DNA from: Micromonospora sp. C95
GTDB lineage: Bacteria; Actinomycetota; Actinomycetes; Mycobacteriales; Micromonosporaceae
Length of the DNA: 64,000 nt
Assembly: GCF_018070465.1 (NCBI RefSeq)
Contig: NZ_JAGPXT010000025.1
Span: forward strand, 1-64,000
Direction of reading: 5' to 3'
The stretch's first letter is position 1. Each line of letters begins with the position of its first letter. Position numbers and translations under genes: made by a program. The notes under the pieces are model-generated. The model was not told the DNA's origin, ran no database searches, and saw only the letters and a list, made by a program, of their open reading frames with translations. Positions 42,656-51,903 of this stretch are shown piece by piece.

Positions 42656-44391
42656 ATGCGGGCGAGGATGTGGTCGGGGGAGGCAGGGCGGCCGAAGTGC
42701 CAGCCCTGGCCGGCGTCGCAGCCGATCGCCCGCAGCCGCTCGGCCTGTCCGCCGGTCTCCACCCCCTCGGCGGTAACCGTCAGGTCCAGCGCGTGCGCCA
42801 GCGAGACCAGCGAGGCGAGGATCCGCTCGTCGGCGAGGGCCTCCGGGGTGCGCAGGCCACGAACGAACTCACCGGCCACCTTCAGCTCGGTCACCGGCAG
42901 GTCCCGTAGGTAGGCCAGATTGCTGTAGCCGGTGCCGAAGTCGTCGATGGCGATCCGGATGCCCAGGTCGGCGAGGGCACGAAGGGCACGTACCGGCTCC
43001 TCCGAGGTGGTCATCATCGTGCTCTCGGTGATCTCCAACTGGAGCCGGTTCGGGGGCAGGCCGGTACGCCGCAGCAGGGCCCGCACCTCCTGCACCAGAC
43101 CGGGGCGGCGGACCTGACGGACCGCCAGGTTGACGCTGACGTACGGGGGCTGACCCGAGGTGGACGTCCAGCCGACCGCCTCGCGGCACGCCTCGGCGAG
43201 CACCCAGCCGCCGAGCTGCACGATCAACCCGGTCTCCTCGGCCAGACCGATGAAGCTGTCCGGGCGCAGCACCCCCAGCCGAGGGTGGCGCCACCGGACC
43301 AGCGCCTCGACGCCCAGCAGCGAGCCGTCGTGCAACGAGGCCAACGGCTGGTAGTCGAGGAAGAACTCACCCCGTTCCAGCCCCGCCGGGATGGCCGCGC
43401 ACAGCTCCTGACGGGCCTGTTCCCGGCCGTCACGCTCCGCGTCGTACAGGGCCCACCCCGCGCCCCCGGCCGACTTGGCCCAGTGCAGGGTGCTGCCCGC
43501 GGCCCGCATCAGGTCGTCCGGTGAGGTCCCGGCGACCCGCCGCTCCACGATGCCCACGCTCGCCGTGACGGTCACGTCATGCCCGTCGACCACCACCGGC
43601 TCGGAGAGCGCGGCCAGCGCCGCCTCGGCGACGGCGACCACGTCGCCGGTGCCGGTGGACCGTTCGACAAGGACGACGAAGGCGTCCCCGCCGAGCCGCG
43701 CGACCAGGTGCGGCTCGACCGCCCGACGCAGTCGCCGCGCCGCCGCCACCAGGGCCCGGTCGCCGATCTGGTGCCCGAACGAGTCGTTCACCCGCTTGAA
43801 CCGGTCGAGGTCGAGAAAGCACAGCCCGACCCGGCGGCCACCGCCGGCCGATGTGTCGACGGCGGCGGCGAGGCGTTCGGCGAAGAGCGTGCGGTTCGGC
43901 AGGTCGGTCAACGGGTCGTGGGTGGCCTGGTGCCGGAAGCGGGCCTCGCTGGCCCGTAGGGCCTGCTCCGCCTCGGCGCGGGCGGTCATCGCGGCCCGCC
44001 GGATGGACTCCTGCTCGTCGAGAGTCCGGTCCCGCAGCGCCCGGGCGTAGCCGGTGGCGACCGCGCCCAGCAGACGGGCCATCCGGTCCTCGATGTCGTC
44101 GGCGACCAGGTCGAGGTCGCGGACCAGGCGAAGCTGGATCACCTCGACGGTCCGGCCGAGCGCCTCGGCGGAGACGATGTGCGCGGCGACCAACTCGTCG
44201 GCGACCCGGTGCCCCACCCGCAGGTCGAGCGGCTCCGCCCGCAGCGCCTCGGCGAGCAGGTCGGTGAGCCGTTGCAGCAGCACCTCCAGCTGGGCGTGGG
44301 GCATCGGCAGAAAGCTGGTGCCCGCTACCGCCTTCGCCCAGGCGCGGGCGAACACGCCGACGCAGGGCCGGCCGTCCGCAGGCTCACCCAC
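42649..44391 (-). CDS. GGDEF-EAL protein with degenerate motifs in both domains
   Basis: A 580-residue cytosolic protein. Residues 30-125 are helical and unassigned, 155-310 are GGDEF and 325-575 are EAL. The cyclase signature reads RLGGDAF near 234, where Glu of GGDEF is Ala, so diguanylate cyclase activity is doubtful. The EAL half keeps VEALVRW, NLAVRQ, ITESTMM, IDDFGTGYSNL and TAEGVET, but the KID motif near 502 reads ELKVAGEFV, with Ala for the metal-site Asp. It may be a c-di-GMP effector or a weak phosphodiesterase. The start is a GTG (44389-44391) overlapping the methyltransferase gene by 8 bases. Confidence 0.88.
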   Translation of the reverse strand: MGEPADGRPCVGVFARAWAKAVAGTSFLPMPHAQLEVLLQRLTDLLAEALRAEPLDLRVGHRVADELVAAHIVSAEALGRTVEVIQLRLVRDLDLVADDIEDRMARLLGAVATGYARALRDRTLDEQESIRRAAMTARAEAEQALRASEARFRHQATHDPLTDLPNRTLFAERLAAAVDTSAGGGRRVGLCFLDLDRFKRVNDSFGHQIGDRALVAAARRLRRAVEPHLVARLGGDAFVVLVERSTGTGDVVAVAEAALAALSEPVVVDGHDVTVTASVGIVERRVAGTSPDDLMRAAGSTLHWAKSAGGAGWALYDAERDGREQARQELCAAIPAGLERGEFFLDYQPLASLHDGSLLGVEALVRWRHPRLGVLRPDSFIGLAEETGLIVQLGGWVLAEACREAVGWTSTSGQPPYVSVNLAVRQVRRPGLVQEVRALLRRTGLPPNRLQLEITESTMMTTSEEPVRALRALADLGIRIAIDDFGTGYSNLAYLRDLPVTELKVAGEFVRGLRTPEALADERILASLVSLAHALDLTVTAEGVETGGQAERLRAIGCDAGQGWHFGRPASPDHILARIR

Positions 44392-45202
44392 CGAGCCGCC
44401 CGACCCCGCCGAGGAACACCGCCCGTTCGGCGTCCTCGGCGCTCTCCGGCGTTTCCGGGCGCCACTGCGGCACCCACACCACGCCGGGCTCGACCAGCTC
44501 GAAGCCGTCGAAGAACCCGGTCAGCTCGGCCCGGCTGCGTACCCACAGCGGGCTGTCGGTGCGCCGGTAGACCTCCTCGGCCTCGGCTCGCTCGGCCTCG
44601 TCCCGGCCGTCGTCGCTGGCCTGCGACAGCACCAGGTAGCTGCCGGGGGCCAGGGCCGTGCGCAGGGTCCGCAGCACCTCGGCCGGCCGGTCGTCGTCGG
44701 AGACGAAGTGCAGCACTGCCACCACCAGCACGGCCATCGGCTGGGAGAAGTCGAGCATCGCGCGCACGTCGGGATGGGTCAGGATCCGCTCGGGTTGGCG
44801 CAGGTCCTCCTGGATGACCGCCGTACGGTCGTTGCCGGCCAGGATCTCCCGACTGTGCGCCACCGCGACCGGGTCGACGTCGACGTAGACCACCCGCGAG
44901 TCGGGGGCGTGCCGCTGCGCGATCTCGTGCACGTTGCCCACGGTGGGGATGCCGGAGCCGATGTCCAGGAACTGCCGGATGCCGGCGTCGGTGAGGAACT
45001 GCACGGCCCGGCGCAGGAAGGCGCGGTTGGCCTGGGCCATCAGTGGCGCCTGGGGCACCGCCGCCACCATCGCGCGCGCGGTCGCCCGGTCCACGGCGAA
45101 GTTGTGTGAGCCGCCGAGATAGTAGTCGTACATGCGGGCGACGCTGGGACGTTCGACGTCGATGGTCTCGGGTGCCCAGTCCGGCCGCTGCAAGTGCCTC
45201 AC
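44384..45202 (-). CDS. DUF574-family SAM-dependent methyltransferase
   Basis: A 272-residue protein of the actinobacterial S-adenosyl methyltransferase family (PF04672, formerly DUF574). The family signature SVARMYDYYLGGSHNFAVDR lies at residues 20-39, and the SAM motif I is FLDIGSGIPTVGNVHE near 83, with VVYVDVDPVAV as motif II. It starts at a GTG and its end overlaps the GGDEF-EAL gene, so the two are co-translated. Substrates are not known for this abundant Streptomyces/Micromonospora family. Pairing with a c-di-GMP protein is unusual and may be incidental. Confidence 0.88.
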   Translation of the reverse strand: MRHLQRPDWAPETIDVERPSVARMYDYYLGGSHNFAVDRATARAMVAAVPQAPLMAQANRAFLRRAVQFLTDAGIRQFLDIGSGIPTVGNVHEIAQRHAPDSRVVYVDVDPVAVAHSREILAGNDRTAVIQEDLRQPERILTHPDVRAMLDFSQPMAVLVVAVLHFVSDDDRPAEVLRTLRTALAPGSYLVLSQASDDGRDEAERAEAEEVYRRTDSPLWVRSRAELTGFFDGFELVEPGVVWVPQWRPETPESAEDAERAVFLGGVGRLGG

Positions 45203-45301
45203 CCCTTCGCACGCCCTCGGCGGCGACGCCGCCCCGGCGGGTATTCTGCCCCGCTTTCGCGAGGGAGGCCATAGTCGGTACGGGCGGGCGGGCGATCGAT
45301 G

Positions 45302-45341
45302 CGAAGATCCGTGCCCCGCCGAGGTGGGACACGGATCTTCG
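45302..45341 (-). terminator. Terminator hairpin after the NarL-type regulator gene
   Basis: A perfect 12 bp stem (45302-45313 with 45330-45341) with a 16-base loop, 15 bases beyond the stop of the leftward response regulator gene. Confidence 0.75.
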
Positions 45342-45356
45342 TCGGTGTCGCGCCGA

Positions 45357-46025
45357 TCAGAACTTCGGCGCGTCCGGTGCCTCGAGCAGACCGAGCCGCA
45401 GCGCGGTCATCAGCGCCTGCGCCCGGTTGGCCGCGCCGAGCTTTTCGTAGAGCTTCGAGATGTGGGTCTTGGCGGTCGATTCGCTGACGAACAGCTGCTT
45501 GGCGATGCCGGCGACGCTCATGCCGTCGGCGAGCAGCCGCAGCACCTGACCCTCGCGGGGGGACAGCTGCGGGCCGGACGGGGCGAGTCGACGCTTCATC
45601 GCCTCGGCCAGGTCGGCGGCGGTGAAGGCGCTGGGGGAGGAGGCGGCGTGCCGGGCGGCGGCGACCACCTCGTCGGCCGGCGCGGTCTTCGGCACGAACG
45701 CGCTGGCCCCGGCCTCCAGGGCACCGAAGAGCTGGTCGTCGCCGGCGTACATGGTGAGCACCACGATGCCCATGGACACGCTGGACTTGCGCAGCGCCCG
45801 GGTGGCCTCCAGGCCGCTGCCGTCGGGCAGCCGCAGGTCCATGATCACCACGTCCGGTTGCAGGGCACCGGCCTGCCGGACGCCCTCCGCCGCGGTGGCT
45901 GCCTCGCCGACGACCTCGAACTGCCGGTCTCGCTCGAAGGCGTGCCGCAGGCCCTTGCGGATCAAGTCGTGATCGTCGACAAGGAGGACCTTGGTACGGG
46001 TTGCCGGTGTCGGGCTTGTGGTCAT
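45357..46025 (-). CDS. NarL/FixJ-family response regulator
   Basis: A 222-residue DNA-binding regulator. The receiver domain has the acidic pair in LLVDDHD at 14-20, the phospho-acceptor Asp63 in VVIMDLRLP and Lys in FVPKTAP near 112. The LuxR-type HTH occupies about 155-215 (LSPREGQVLRLLADGM, then VSESTAKTHISKLYEKL). The ATG at 46023-46025 starts 7 bases after the histidine kinase stop, so the two form a two-component operon. Target genes are not evident. Confidence 0.93.
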   Translation of the reverse strand: MTTSPTPATRTKVLLVDDHDLIRKGLRHAFERDRQFEVVGEAATAAEGVRQAGALQPDVVIMDLRLPDGSGLEATRALRKSSVSMGIVVLTMYAGDDQLFGALEAGASAFVPKTAPADEVVAAARHAASSPSAFTAADLAEAMKRRLAPSGPQLSPREGQVLRLLADGMSVAGIAKQLFVSESTAKTHISKLYEKLGAANRAQALMTALRLGLLEAPDAPKF

Positions 46026-46032
46026 CCTCGGC

Positions 46033-47727
46033 TTACTCCCCTTCTGCAGCGGCGGCGCTACCGCGAACGTTATCGCGCCGGGGTGGTGAACCGACCACCA
46101 CCGCGACGGTCGTCCCGCTCGGCTGTCGCGGCCTGATCTCCAACCGGCCCCGGATACGTTCCGCTCTCTCGGCCATGATCGCAAGACCATAGTGCCCGTC
46201 CGAGCGCTGGTCACCTATGCCGTGACCGTCATCCGACACTTCGATCTGCGCGTACGGCGGATCCACCTCGCAGGTGACCCAGAGGTTGGCCGCGCCGGCG
46301 TGCTTGCGGGCGTTGGTGACCGCCTCCTGGGCGATGCGCAGCAACTCCGCCTCGGTCGCGGCGGGCAGTCGGGCGGTGGACTCGTCCAGCGACAGGTGCA
46401 CCCGCAGGCCGCCGGAGGCGCCGACGGTGCGGGCGTACTCGGCGATCGCGGCGGCCAGGCCACCGTGCCGGTCCACCTCGCTGCGCAGCTCGAACAGGCT
46501 CAGCCGCAGCTCGGTGATCACCCGGGTCACCTCCTGGCGCAGCAGGCGCAGCGACTCGGCGGTCTCCTCGGCGTCGTCGTGCACGGTGGCCAGGGCGTTG
46601 TCGATGCCGTAGCCGACCATCACCAGTTCCTGGGCCACCCCGTCGTGGATCTCCCGGGCCAGCCGCTGCCGCTCCTCGTTGGTGGCCAGTGAGCGCACCT
46701 CGTCGAAGAGCAGGGCGGCCTCCAGGCGCAGCGCGGCCGGGCCGGTCAGCCCGGTCACCTGGGCCACCACCGGTGGCGGGTACGCGTGCGCCGTGTCGGT
46801 CTCCAGCACCACCAGACCCACCGTGCGCAGCCCGGCCACCAGGGGAACGATCAGCGCCGAGACCTCGCCACCACGGTGCGAGCGGGACTGTGAGCGGGCC
46901 GAGGTCTGCGACTGCTGGCTGGCCCAGGCGTCGGCGATGGCCGAGTCGGCGTCGATTGTGGTCTCCCAGTCGACCCGGTCCGCGCCGAGCTGGGCGAGTA
47001 CCACCAGTCGGCCACCACCGCTGGCGGAGAGCACCGCACCCCGGTCGGTCCGGGCCACCGTGCGCAGTTCCTCCAGCAGGTGCTCGGAGATGCCGCCCGG
47101 GTCCAGCGTGGCGCCGGGTAGTTGACGGGCCACCGTACGCAGCTGGGTCAGCAGCCGGGTCGCCTCCGCGTACGGCTGGGGTTTGTTGTCGTGGCGGGCC
47201 TGCATCACCCGGTGCAGGGTGCCGGCGGCGTAGAGACCGAGGGCGGCCAGGATCAGCCACTGCGCGCAGACGGCGAGATAGCCGGGCTGGCTGAGCTGGC
47301 GAACCCCGCCCACCTCGGTGACCGCGCCGGCGAGCAGCAGACTGCCGGCGGTCACCCCGATCAGCGCCGCGCCCTCACGGAACCGGCGGCGCAGCGCGGT
47401 GACGGTCACCGGCACCGCGAGGTAGGGCAGCACCGCGGAGGCACCCAGCCCGCCGATGTGTCCGCCGACGGTGGCCACCGCGGCGACCTGGCTGGCCGCC
47501 AGACCGAGCACCACCACCTCCGCCACCCGGCTGAGCGGGCCGACGAGGCGGTGCTGGGGGGCCAGCATCGCCGGTAGCCCGGCCAGCGCCAGCAGGACGA
47601 TCCACCACAGCTGGGTCACGTCACGGGTGGCGAACAGGGTCAGGACGGCGACCAGCGTGAGCACGACGACGCGCGCCGCGGCGGCGAGCGGGTGCGAGCG
47701 GGCCAGGGCGGATGTGGAGGCGGGCAC
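46033..47727 (-). CDS. Membrane sensor histidine kinase, HisKA_3 type
   Basis: A 564-residue kinase. Residues 15-170 hold about six membrane helices, 200-340 form a GAF-like cytoplasmic sensor, and the dimerisation motif RQRLAREIHDGVAQEL near 350 carries the phospho-His. The ATP domain shows the N box EAVTNARKHAG, G1 DDGHGI and G2 GHYGLAIMAERA. It starts at the GTG at 47725-47727, giving VPASTSALARS. It is followed by its NarL-type partner. The N-terminal membrane region has no recognisable ligand-binding domain; an envelope or redox signal is possible. Confidence 0.9.
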   Translation of the reverse strand: MPASTSALARSHPLAAAARVVVLTLVAVLTLFATRDVTQLWWIVLLALAGLPAMLAPQHRLVGPLSRVAEVVVLGLAASQVAAVATVGGHIGGLGASAVLPYLAVPVTVTALRRRFREGAALIGVTAGSLLLAGAVTEVGGVRQLSQPGYLAVCAQWLILAALGLYAAGTLHRVMQARHDNKPQPYAEATRLLTQLRTVARQLPGATLDPGGISEHLLEELRTVARTDRGAVLSASGGGRLVVLAQLGADRVDWETTIDADSAIADAWASQQSQTSARSQSRSHRGGEVSALIVPLVAGLRTVGLVVLETDTAHAYPPPVVAQVTGLTGPAALRLEAALLFDEVRSLATNEERQRLAREIHDGVAQELVMVGYGIDNALATVHDDAEETAESLRLLRQEVTRVITELRLSLFELRSEVDRHGGLAAAIAEYARTVGASGGLRVHLSLDESTARLPAATEAELLRIAQEAVTNARKHAGAANLWVTCEVDPPYAQIEVSDDGHGIGDQRSDGHYGLAIMAERAERIRGRLEIRPRQPSGTTVAVVVGSPPRRDNVRGSAAAAEGE

Positions 47728-47741
47728 GTGACGGATCGTAG

Positions 47742-49541
47742 TCAGCCGCGGTAGATGTCGGCGATCTCCGCCGCGTACGTCTTGTGCACGACCTGGCGCT
47801 TGACCTTCAGCGACGGGGTCAACTCCCCGGTCGCCTCGGTGAAGTCGCGCGGCAGCACCCGGAAGACCTTGATCGCCTCGGCCTTGGAGACCGACTGGTT
47901 GGCCCGGTCCACGGCGGCCTGGATCTCCGCGCGCAGCCCCTCGTGCTCGCGCAGTTCCTCGATGCCGGTGTCCGCCGGCAGCCCGGCCGACTCCAGCCAA
48001 CCCGGCAGGGCCTCCTCGTCGAGGGTGACCAGCGCGGCGATGAACGGCTGCCGGTCGCCCACCACCACGCACTGGCTGACCAGGCGGTGCGACCGGACCT
48101 GGTCCTCCAGCACGGCCGGGGCGACGTTCTTGCCACCGGCCGTCACGATGATCTCCTTCTTCCGGCCGGTGATGGTCAGGTAGCCGTCACCGTCGAGCGA
48201 GCCCAGGTCGCCGGTGCGGAACCACCTGTCGGCGGTGATCGCCTCGGCGGTGGCCTGGTCGTTGTGCCAGTACCCCTGGAAGACGAGATCGCCGGCGACG
48301 AGGACCTCGCCGTCGTCGCCGATGCGGATGGTCACCCCGGGCAACGGCCGGCCGACCGTGCCGATCCGGGTGAATCCGGGCAGGTTGGCCGAGGCGGCGG
48401 GAGAGGTCTCGGTCAGGCCGTACCCCTCGCAGACGGTCACGCCGATGCCCCGGAAGAAGTGGCCGAGCCGGGCGCCGAGCGGCGCCCCGCCGGAGATCGC
48501 GTCGCGGCACCGCCCGCCGAGCGCGGCCCGCAGCTTGCCGTAGACCAGCCGGTCGAAGAGCGCGTGCTGGGCACGCAGCGCCAGGCCCGGCCCGCCGGGC
48601 GTCTCCAGCGCCTCGCTGTACGCGATGGCGACCGCCTCGGCCCGGGCGAAGATCCCGCCCTTGCCGCCGGCCTCGGCCTTCTGCTTGGCGCCGTTGTAGA
48701 CCTTCTCGAAGACGCGCGGCACCGAGAGCACGAAGGTGGGCTTGACCTCCTGAAGCTCGGCGACCAGGTTCTTGGTGTCCGAGCAGTGCGCCATGGTGGC
48801 CCGGGCCTGCACCACACCGATCTGGATGAGCCGGGCGAAGGCGTGCGCGAGCGGCAGGAACAGCAGGGTCGACGCGTTCGGCCCGAACAGGTTCGGCAGC
48901 ACCGGGACGGCGTTGGCGATGTCGGCGTACATGTTGCGGTGGGTCAGCACGCAGCCCTTGGGGCGGCCGGTGGTGCCGCTGGTGTAGATGATCGTCGCCA
49001 TGTCCGAGGAGCGCAGGCCGGCGCGGCGGCGCTCGATCTCGGTCGGTTCGACCTCCGCGCCGGCGGCCATCAGGTCGTCCACCCCACCCAGGTCGATCTG
49101 CCAGACGTGGGACAGCGCGGGCAACTGGTCACGGACGCCGGCCACCAGGGTGGCGTGCGCGGTGGTCTCCACCACCACGGCCACCGCGCCGGAGTCGCCC
49201 AGGATCCAGGCCGCCTGCTCGGCACTGGAGGTCTCGTAGATCGGCACGGTGACCGCACCGGCCGCCCAGATGGCGTAGTCGACGAGCGTCCACTCGTACC
49301 GGGTGCGGCTCATCAGCGCCACCCGGTCGCCCGGCTGCACCCCGGCGGCGACCAGCCCGCGGGCGACCGCGGCCACCTCGTCGCGGAACTGCCGGCAGGT
49401 CACGTCGGTCCAGGCGCCCGCCGCGTCGCGGCGGAGGAACTGCACCGCGTCGGGCGCGGCCTCGGCGTTGTCCCAGACCGGATCGGTGAGGTTGGCCGAA
49501 TCGCCGACGGTGACGATCGGCGGGACGGTGAACTCGCGCAC
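47742..49541 (-). CDS. Long-chain fatty-acid CoA ligase, FadD15 type
   Basis: A 599-residue AMP-binding enzyme activating long-chain fatty acids to acyl-CoA. The P-loop-like motif is IIYTSGTTGRPKGCVLTH near residue 178, the A5 region is GYGLTETSPAAS near 370 and the A8 region is RTGDLGSLDGDGYLTITGRKKE near 440. The C-terminal Lys is in SLKVKRQVV near 583. I prefer the GTG at 49539-49541, 5 bases after GGGAG, giving VREFTVPPIV; a GTG two codons upstream is possible. The long-chain type and position beside pimB match M. tuberculosis fadD15. It probably feeds membrane lipid or PIM acylation. Confidence 0.92.
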   Translation of the reverse strand: MREFTVPPIVTVGDSANLTDPVWDNAEAAPDAVQFLRRDAAGAWTDVTCRQFRDEVAAVARGLVAAGVQPGDRVALMSRTRYEWTLVDYAIWAAGAVTVPIYETSSAEQAAWILGDSGAVAVVVETTAHATLVAGVRDQLPALSHVWQIDLGGVDDLMAAGAEVEPTEIERRRAGLRSSDMATIIYTSGTTGRPKGCVLTHRNMYADIANAVPVLPNLFGPNASTLLFLPLAHAFARLIQIGVVQARATMAHCSDTKNLVAELQEVKPTFVLSVPRVFEKVYNGAKQKAEAGGKGGIFARAEAVAIAYSEALETPGGPGLALRAQHALFDRLVYGKLRAALGGRCRDAISGGAPLGARLGHFFRGIGVTVCEGYGLTETSPAASANLPGFTRIGTVGRPLPGVTIRIGDDGEVLVAGDLVFQGYWHNDQATAEAITADRWFRTGDLGSLDGDGYLTITGRKKEIIVTAGGKNVAPAVLEDQVRSHRLVSQCVVVGDRQPFIAALVTLDEEALPGWLESAGLPADTGIEELREHEGLRAEIQAAVDRANQSVSKAEAIKVFRVLPRDFTEATGELTPSLKVKRQVVHKTYAAEIADIYRG

Positions 49542-49686
49542 CTGCACTCCCTCGTGCTCACGGGACCGGGTCGGGCCGCCACCTGCGCGGGTGGCCTCGT
49601 CGAAACCTACCCGCCCGGCCGGCCGGGAGCACACCGCAGGTGGGCGGCGCGGCGCGCGGGCGGTCACCGGACGGTAGCCTCCCAGC

Positions 49687-50142
49687 ATGGCGGACTCCTC
49701 CACCCAGTCGATCATCATCGGCGCGTCACCGGACCGGGTGGCCGCGGTCATCTGTGACTTCCCGAGCTACCCGGAGTGGACCGACGCGGTCCGCGAGGCG
49801 GAGGTGATCGAGGAGTACGAGGACGGTTACGCCAGCCAGGTCCGTTTCGTTCTCGACGCCACGGTGATGGCCGACGAGTACGTGTTGGCGTACGCCTACG
49901 CCGAAGACCTGTCCCGCATCGAGTGGCACCTGGTGGCCCCGTCGAAGATGCAGAAGGCGCAGCAGGGCGCGTACGACCTGGTGGCCAACGCCGACGGGGG
50001 CACCACCGTGACCTACACCCTGGAGGTGGAACTCGCGGTCGGGATGCTCGGCATGTTCCGTCGCAAGGCCGAGAAGATGATCATGGATGCGGCGTTGAAG
50101 CAGCTCAAGCGCCGGGTAGAAGCATCCGGTGCGGCGCAGTGA
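49687..50142 (+). CDS. SRPBCC (polyketide cyclase/START-like) protein
   Basis: A 151-residue protein of the SRPBCC helix-grip fold, which binds hydrophobic ligands. The fold is indicated by SIIIGASPDRVAAVICDFPSYPEW at the N-terminus, where the xxVWxVIxDFxxYPxW pattern is typical, and by the C-terminal helix RRKAEKMIMDAALKQLKRR. It matches the position and size of M. tuberculosis Rv2185c (TB16.3), as I recall. Divergent from the acyl-CoA ligase gene, it may handle lipids, but its ligand is unknown. The next gene starts 40 bases downstream. Confidence 0.87.
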   Translation: MADSSTQSIIIGASPDRVAAVICDFPSYPEWTDAVREAEVIEEYEDGYASQVRFVLDATVMADEYVLAYAYAEDLSRIEWHLVAPSKMQKAQQGAYDLVANADGGTTVTYTLEVELAVGMLGMFRRKAEKMIMDAALKQLKRRVEASGAAQ

Positions 50143-50182
50143 CGCAGTTGGCGACCCGGTCGCCGCGGTAGAGGAGCCCAGC

Positions 50183-50887
50183 ATGGGTGCGACAGATCCG
50201 GGTACGGCCCGGGAAGAGGCGGAGCGGCTGGTCGCCACTCTGCTGGCCACCGTACGGATGGCCGCCGCCAACCCGGCCGCGGTGCCGCTCGGTCCGCTCG
50301 GCGGGCTCGTGACCGGTGTCCTCGGTCACAACGAGGCTCCCGGCGTCGCCTCTGGCGGCACCGGGGGCGGTTTCGCCACCGGCGCGGCCGAATGCCGTGT
50401 CTGCCCGGTATGTCGGGGCATCGCCGCGTTGCGCGACCCGAGCCCTGAATTCGCCGAACAACTGGCCACCGGTGCCGGAGATCTGGCCGCTGGCCTGGCC
50501 AGTTTTCTGCGCGCCTTCGGCCCGGCCGGTTCGACCGCCGAACCAGGGGCCGGGACCGCCGCCGAGGCCACCGCCACCGCCTCCGCCGATCCTCACGGTG
50601 ACGACGTGTGGCGCGAGGCCACCCGGACCGGGCATGATTCTCAGCCGGCACCGGAGCGGGACGTCTGGTCCGCCGCGACCCGGGCGGAGGACGTCGCCGT
50701 CCCGACCGCCGGGCCCGTCGACGCCGCCGGGCCGGTCGCACCGGCCGGACGCCGGACGCCGACCGAGCGTCGCGTGGTGCCCGCCTCCCGGGTACCCGAG
50801 GGCGAACCCGCACCGGGTGACGAGCCCGCATCGGACGGCCGTACCGTGCCCGGCGGACGGCACGACGCACCAGGCGACGGGGCCTGA
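50183..50887 (+). CDS. Hypothetical protein with a CxxC motif and disordered tail
   Basis: A 234-residue protein. Residues 1-115 are mostly helical and contain AECRVCPVCRGIAALRDPSPE, with three cysteines in a C-x2-C-x2-C pattern near residues 71-77, a possible metal or redox site. From 120 on it is Ala/Pro/Gly/Asp-rich and probably disordered, with a DDVWREAT/RDVWSAAT pair. I take the ATG at 50183 (GAGGAG upstream) over a GTG at 50129 that would overlap the SRPBCC gene. It resembles the DUF5304-type proteins found beside glucokinase in Streptomyces, though this is a weak match. Function unknown. Confidence 0.7.
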   Translation: MGATDPGTAREEAERLVATLLATVRMAAANPAAVPLGPLGGLVTGVLGHNEAPGVASGGTGGGFATGAAECRVCPVCRGIAALRDPSPEFAEQLATGAGDLAAGLASFLRAFGPAGSTAEPGAGTAAEATATASADPHGDDVWREATRTGHDSQPAPERDVWSAATRAEDVAVPTAGPVDAAGPVAPAGRRTPTERRVVPASRVPEGEPAPGDEPASDGRTVPGGRHDAPGDGA

Positions 50888-50953
50888 CCACGACGACCCG
50901 CACCACCGGCGAAGGCAGGTGTGCGGGTGGCACAGCAGAGGGGAGTGGCAGCG

Positions 50954-51901
50954 GTGACGCTGACCATCGGAGTCGACGTCGGTGGCACCAAGGTCGCCGG
51001 CGGTGTCGTCGACGACACCGGCACGGTCCTCGTGCAGGCCCGACGGGACACCCCCGCCGACGACGTCGGAAAGACCCGCGACGTCATCATCGAGCTGGTC
51101 GCCGAACTGGCCGCCGGCCACGACATCCAGGCGGTCGGCATCGGCGCGGCCGGTTGGATCGACGCCAGCCGTTCCACCGTGCTCTTCGCCCCCAACCTGG
51201 CCTGGCGTGACGAGCCGTTGCGGGCGTACGTGAGCGCGGCGGTCGGGCTGCCGGTCATCGTGGAGAACGACGGCAACGTCGCCGCCTGGGCGGAGTTCCG
51301 CTACGGCGCCGCCCGCCACGCCGACGACTCGATGGTCATGTTCACCATCGGCACCGGCGTCGGCGGCGGCATCGTGCTCGGCGGCGAGTTGGTCCGCGGT
51401 GCCCACGGCATCGCGGCCGAACTGGGCCACATGCTCACCGTTCCCGACGGTCACCAGTGCGGTTGCGGCCGACTCGGCTGCATCGAGCAGTACGCCAGCG
51501 GCAGCGCCCTGGTCCGGTTCGCCCGGGCCGCCGCCCGCCAGGAGCCGCACCGGGCCGCCGCCCTGCTGGAGCTGGCCGACGGCGAGGCCGAGGCGATCAC
51601 CGGCCCGATGGTGACCGCCGCCGCCAAGGGGGGCGATCCCGTCTCGGCCGAGGCGTTCGCGCAGGTCGGGCGCTGGCTCGGCACCAGCCTGGCGGACATG
51701 GCACAGATCCTCGACCCGCAGATCCTGGTCGTCGGTGGTGGCGTCATCGACGCCGGTGACCTGTTGATGGGCCCCACCCGTCGCTCGTTCACCGAGGCAC
51801 TGGCGCAGCGCAGCCGGCTGCCGGTGGCCGAGATCCGCCCGGCCGAGCTCGGCAACTCCGCCGGCGTCATCGGCGCCGCCGACCTGGCCCGGCGGATCTA
51901 G
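50954..51901 (+). CDS. glkA: ROK-family glucokinase
   Basis: A 315-residue sugar kinase phosphorylating glucose with ATP. It has the phosphate-binding GVDVGGTKVAGGVVD start, the catalytic Asp in VENDGNVAAWAEF near 106, the FTIGTGVGGGIVLGG segment near 138, and the ROK zinc site HMLTVPDGHQCGCGRLGCIEQYASG (His plus Cys residues in CGCGRLGC). Length and start match Streptomyces GlkA, which mediates carbon catabolite repression there. I use the GTG at 50954, eight bases after GAGGGGAG; the earlier GTG at 50921 adds 11 residues without homology. Confidence 0.92.
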   Translation: MTLTIGVDVGGTKVAGGVVDDTGTVLVQARRDTPADDVGKTRDVIIELVAELAAGHDIQAVGIGAAGWIDASRSTVLFAPNLAWRDEPLRAYVSAAVGLPVIVENDGNVAAWAEFRYGAARHADDSMVMFTIGTGVGGGIVLGGELVRGAHGIAAELGHMLTVPDGHQCGCGRLGCIEQYASGSALVRFARAAARQEPHRAAALLELADGEAEAITGPMVTAAAKGGDPVSAEAFAQVGRWLGTSLADMAQILDPQILVVGGGVIDAGDLLMGPTRRSFTEALAQRSRLPVAEIRPAELGNSAGVIGAADLARRI

Positions 51902-51903
51902 CG

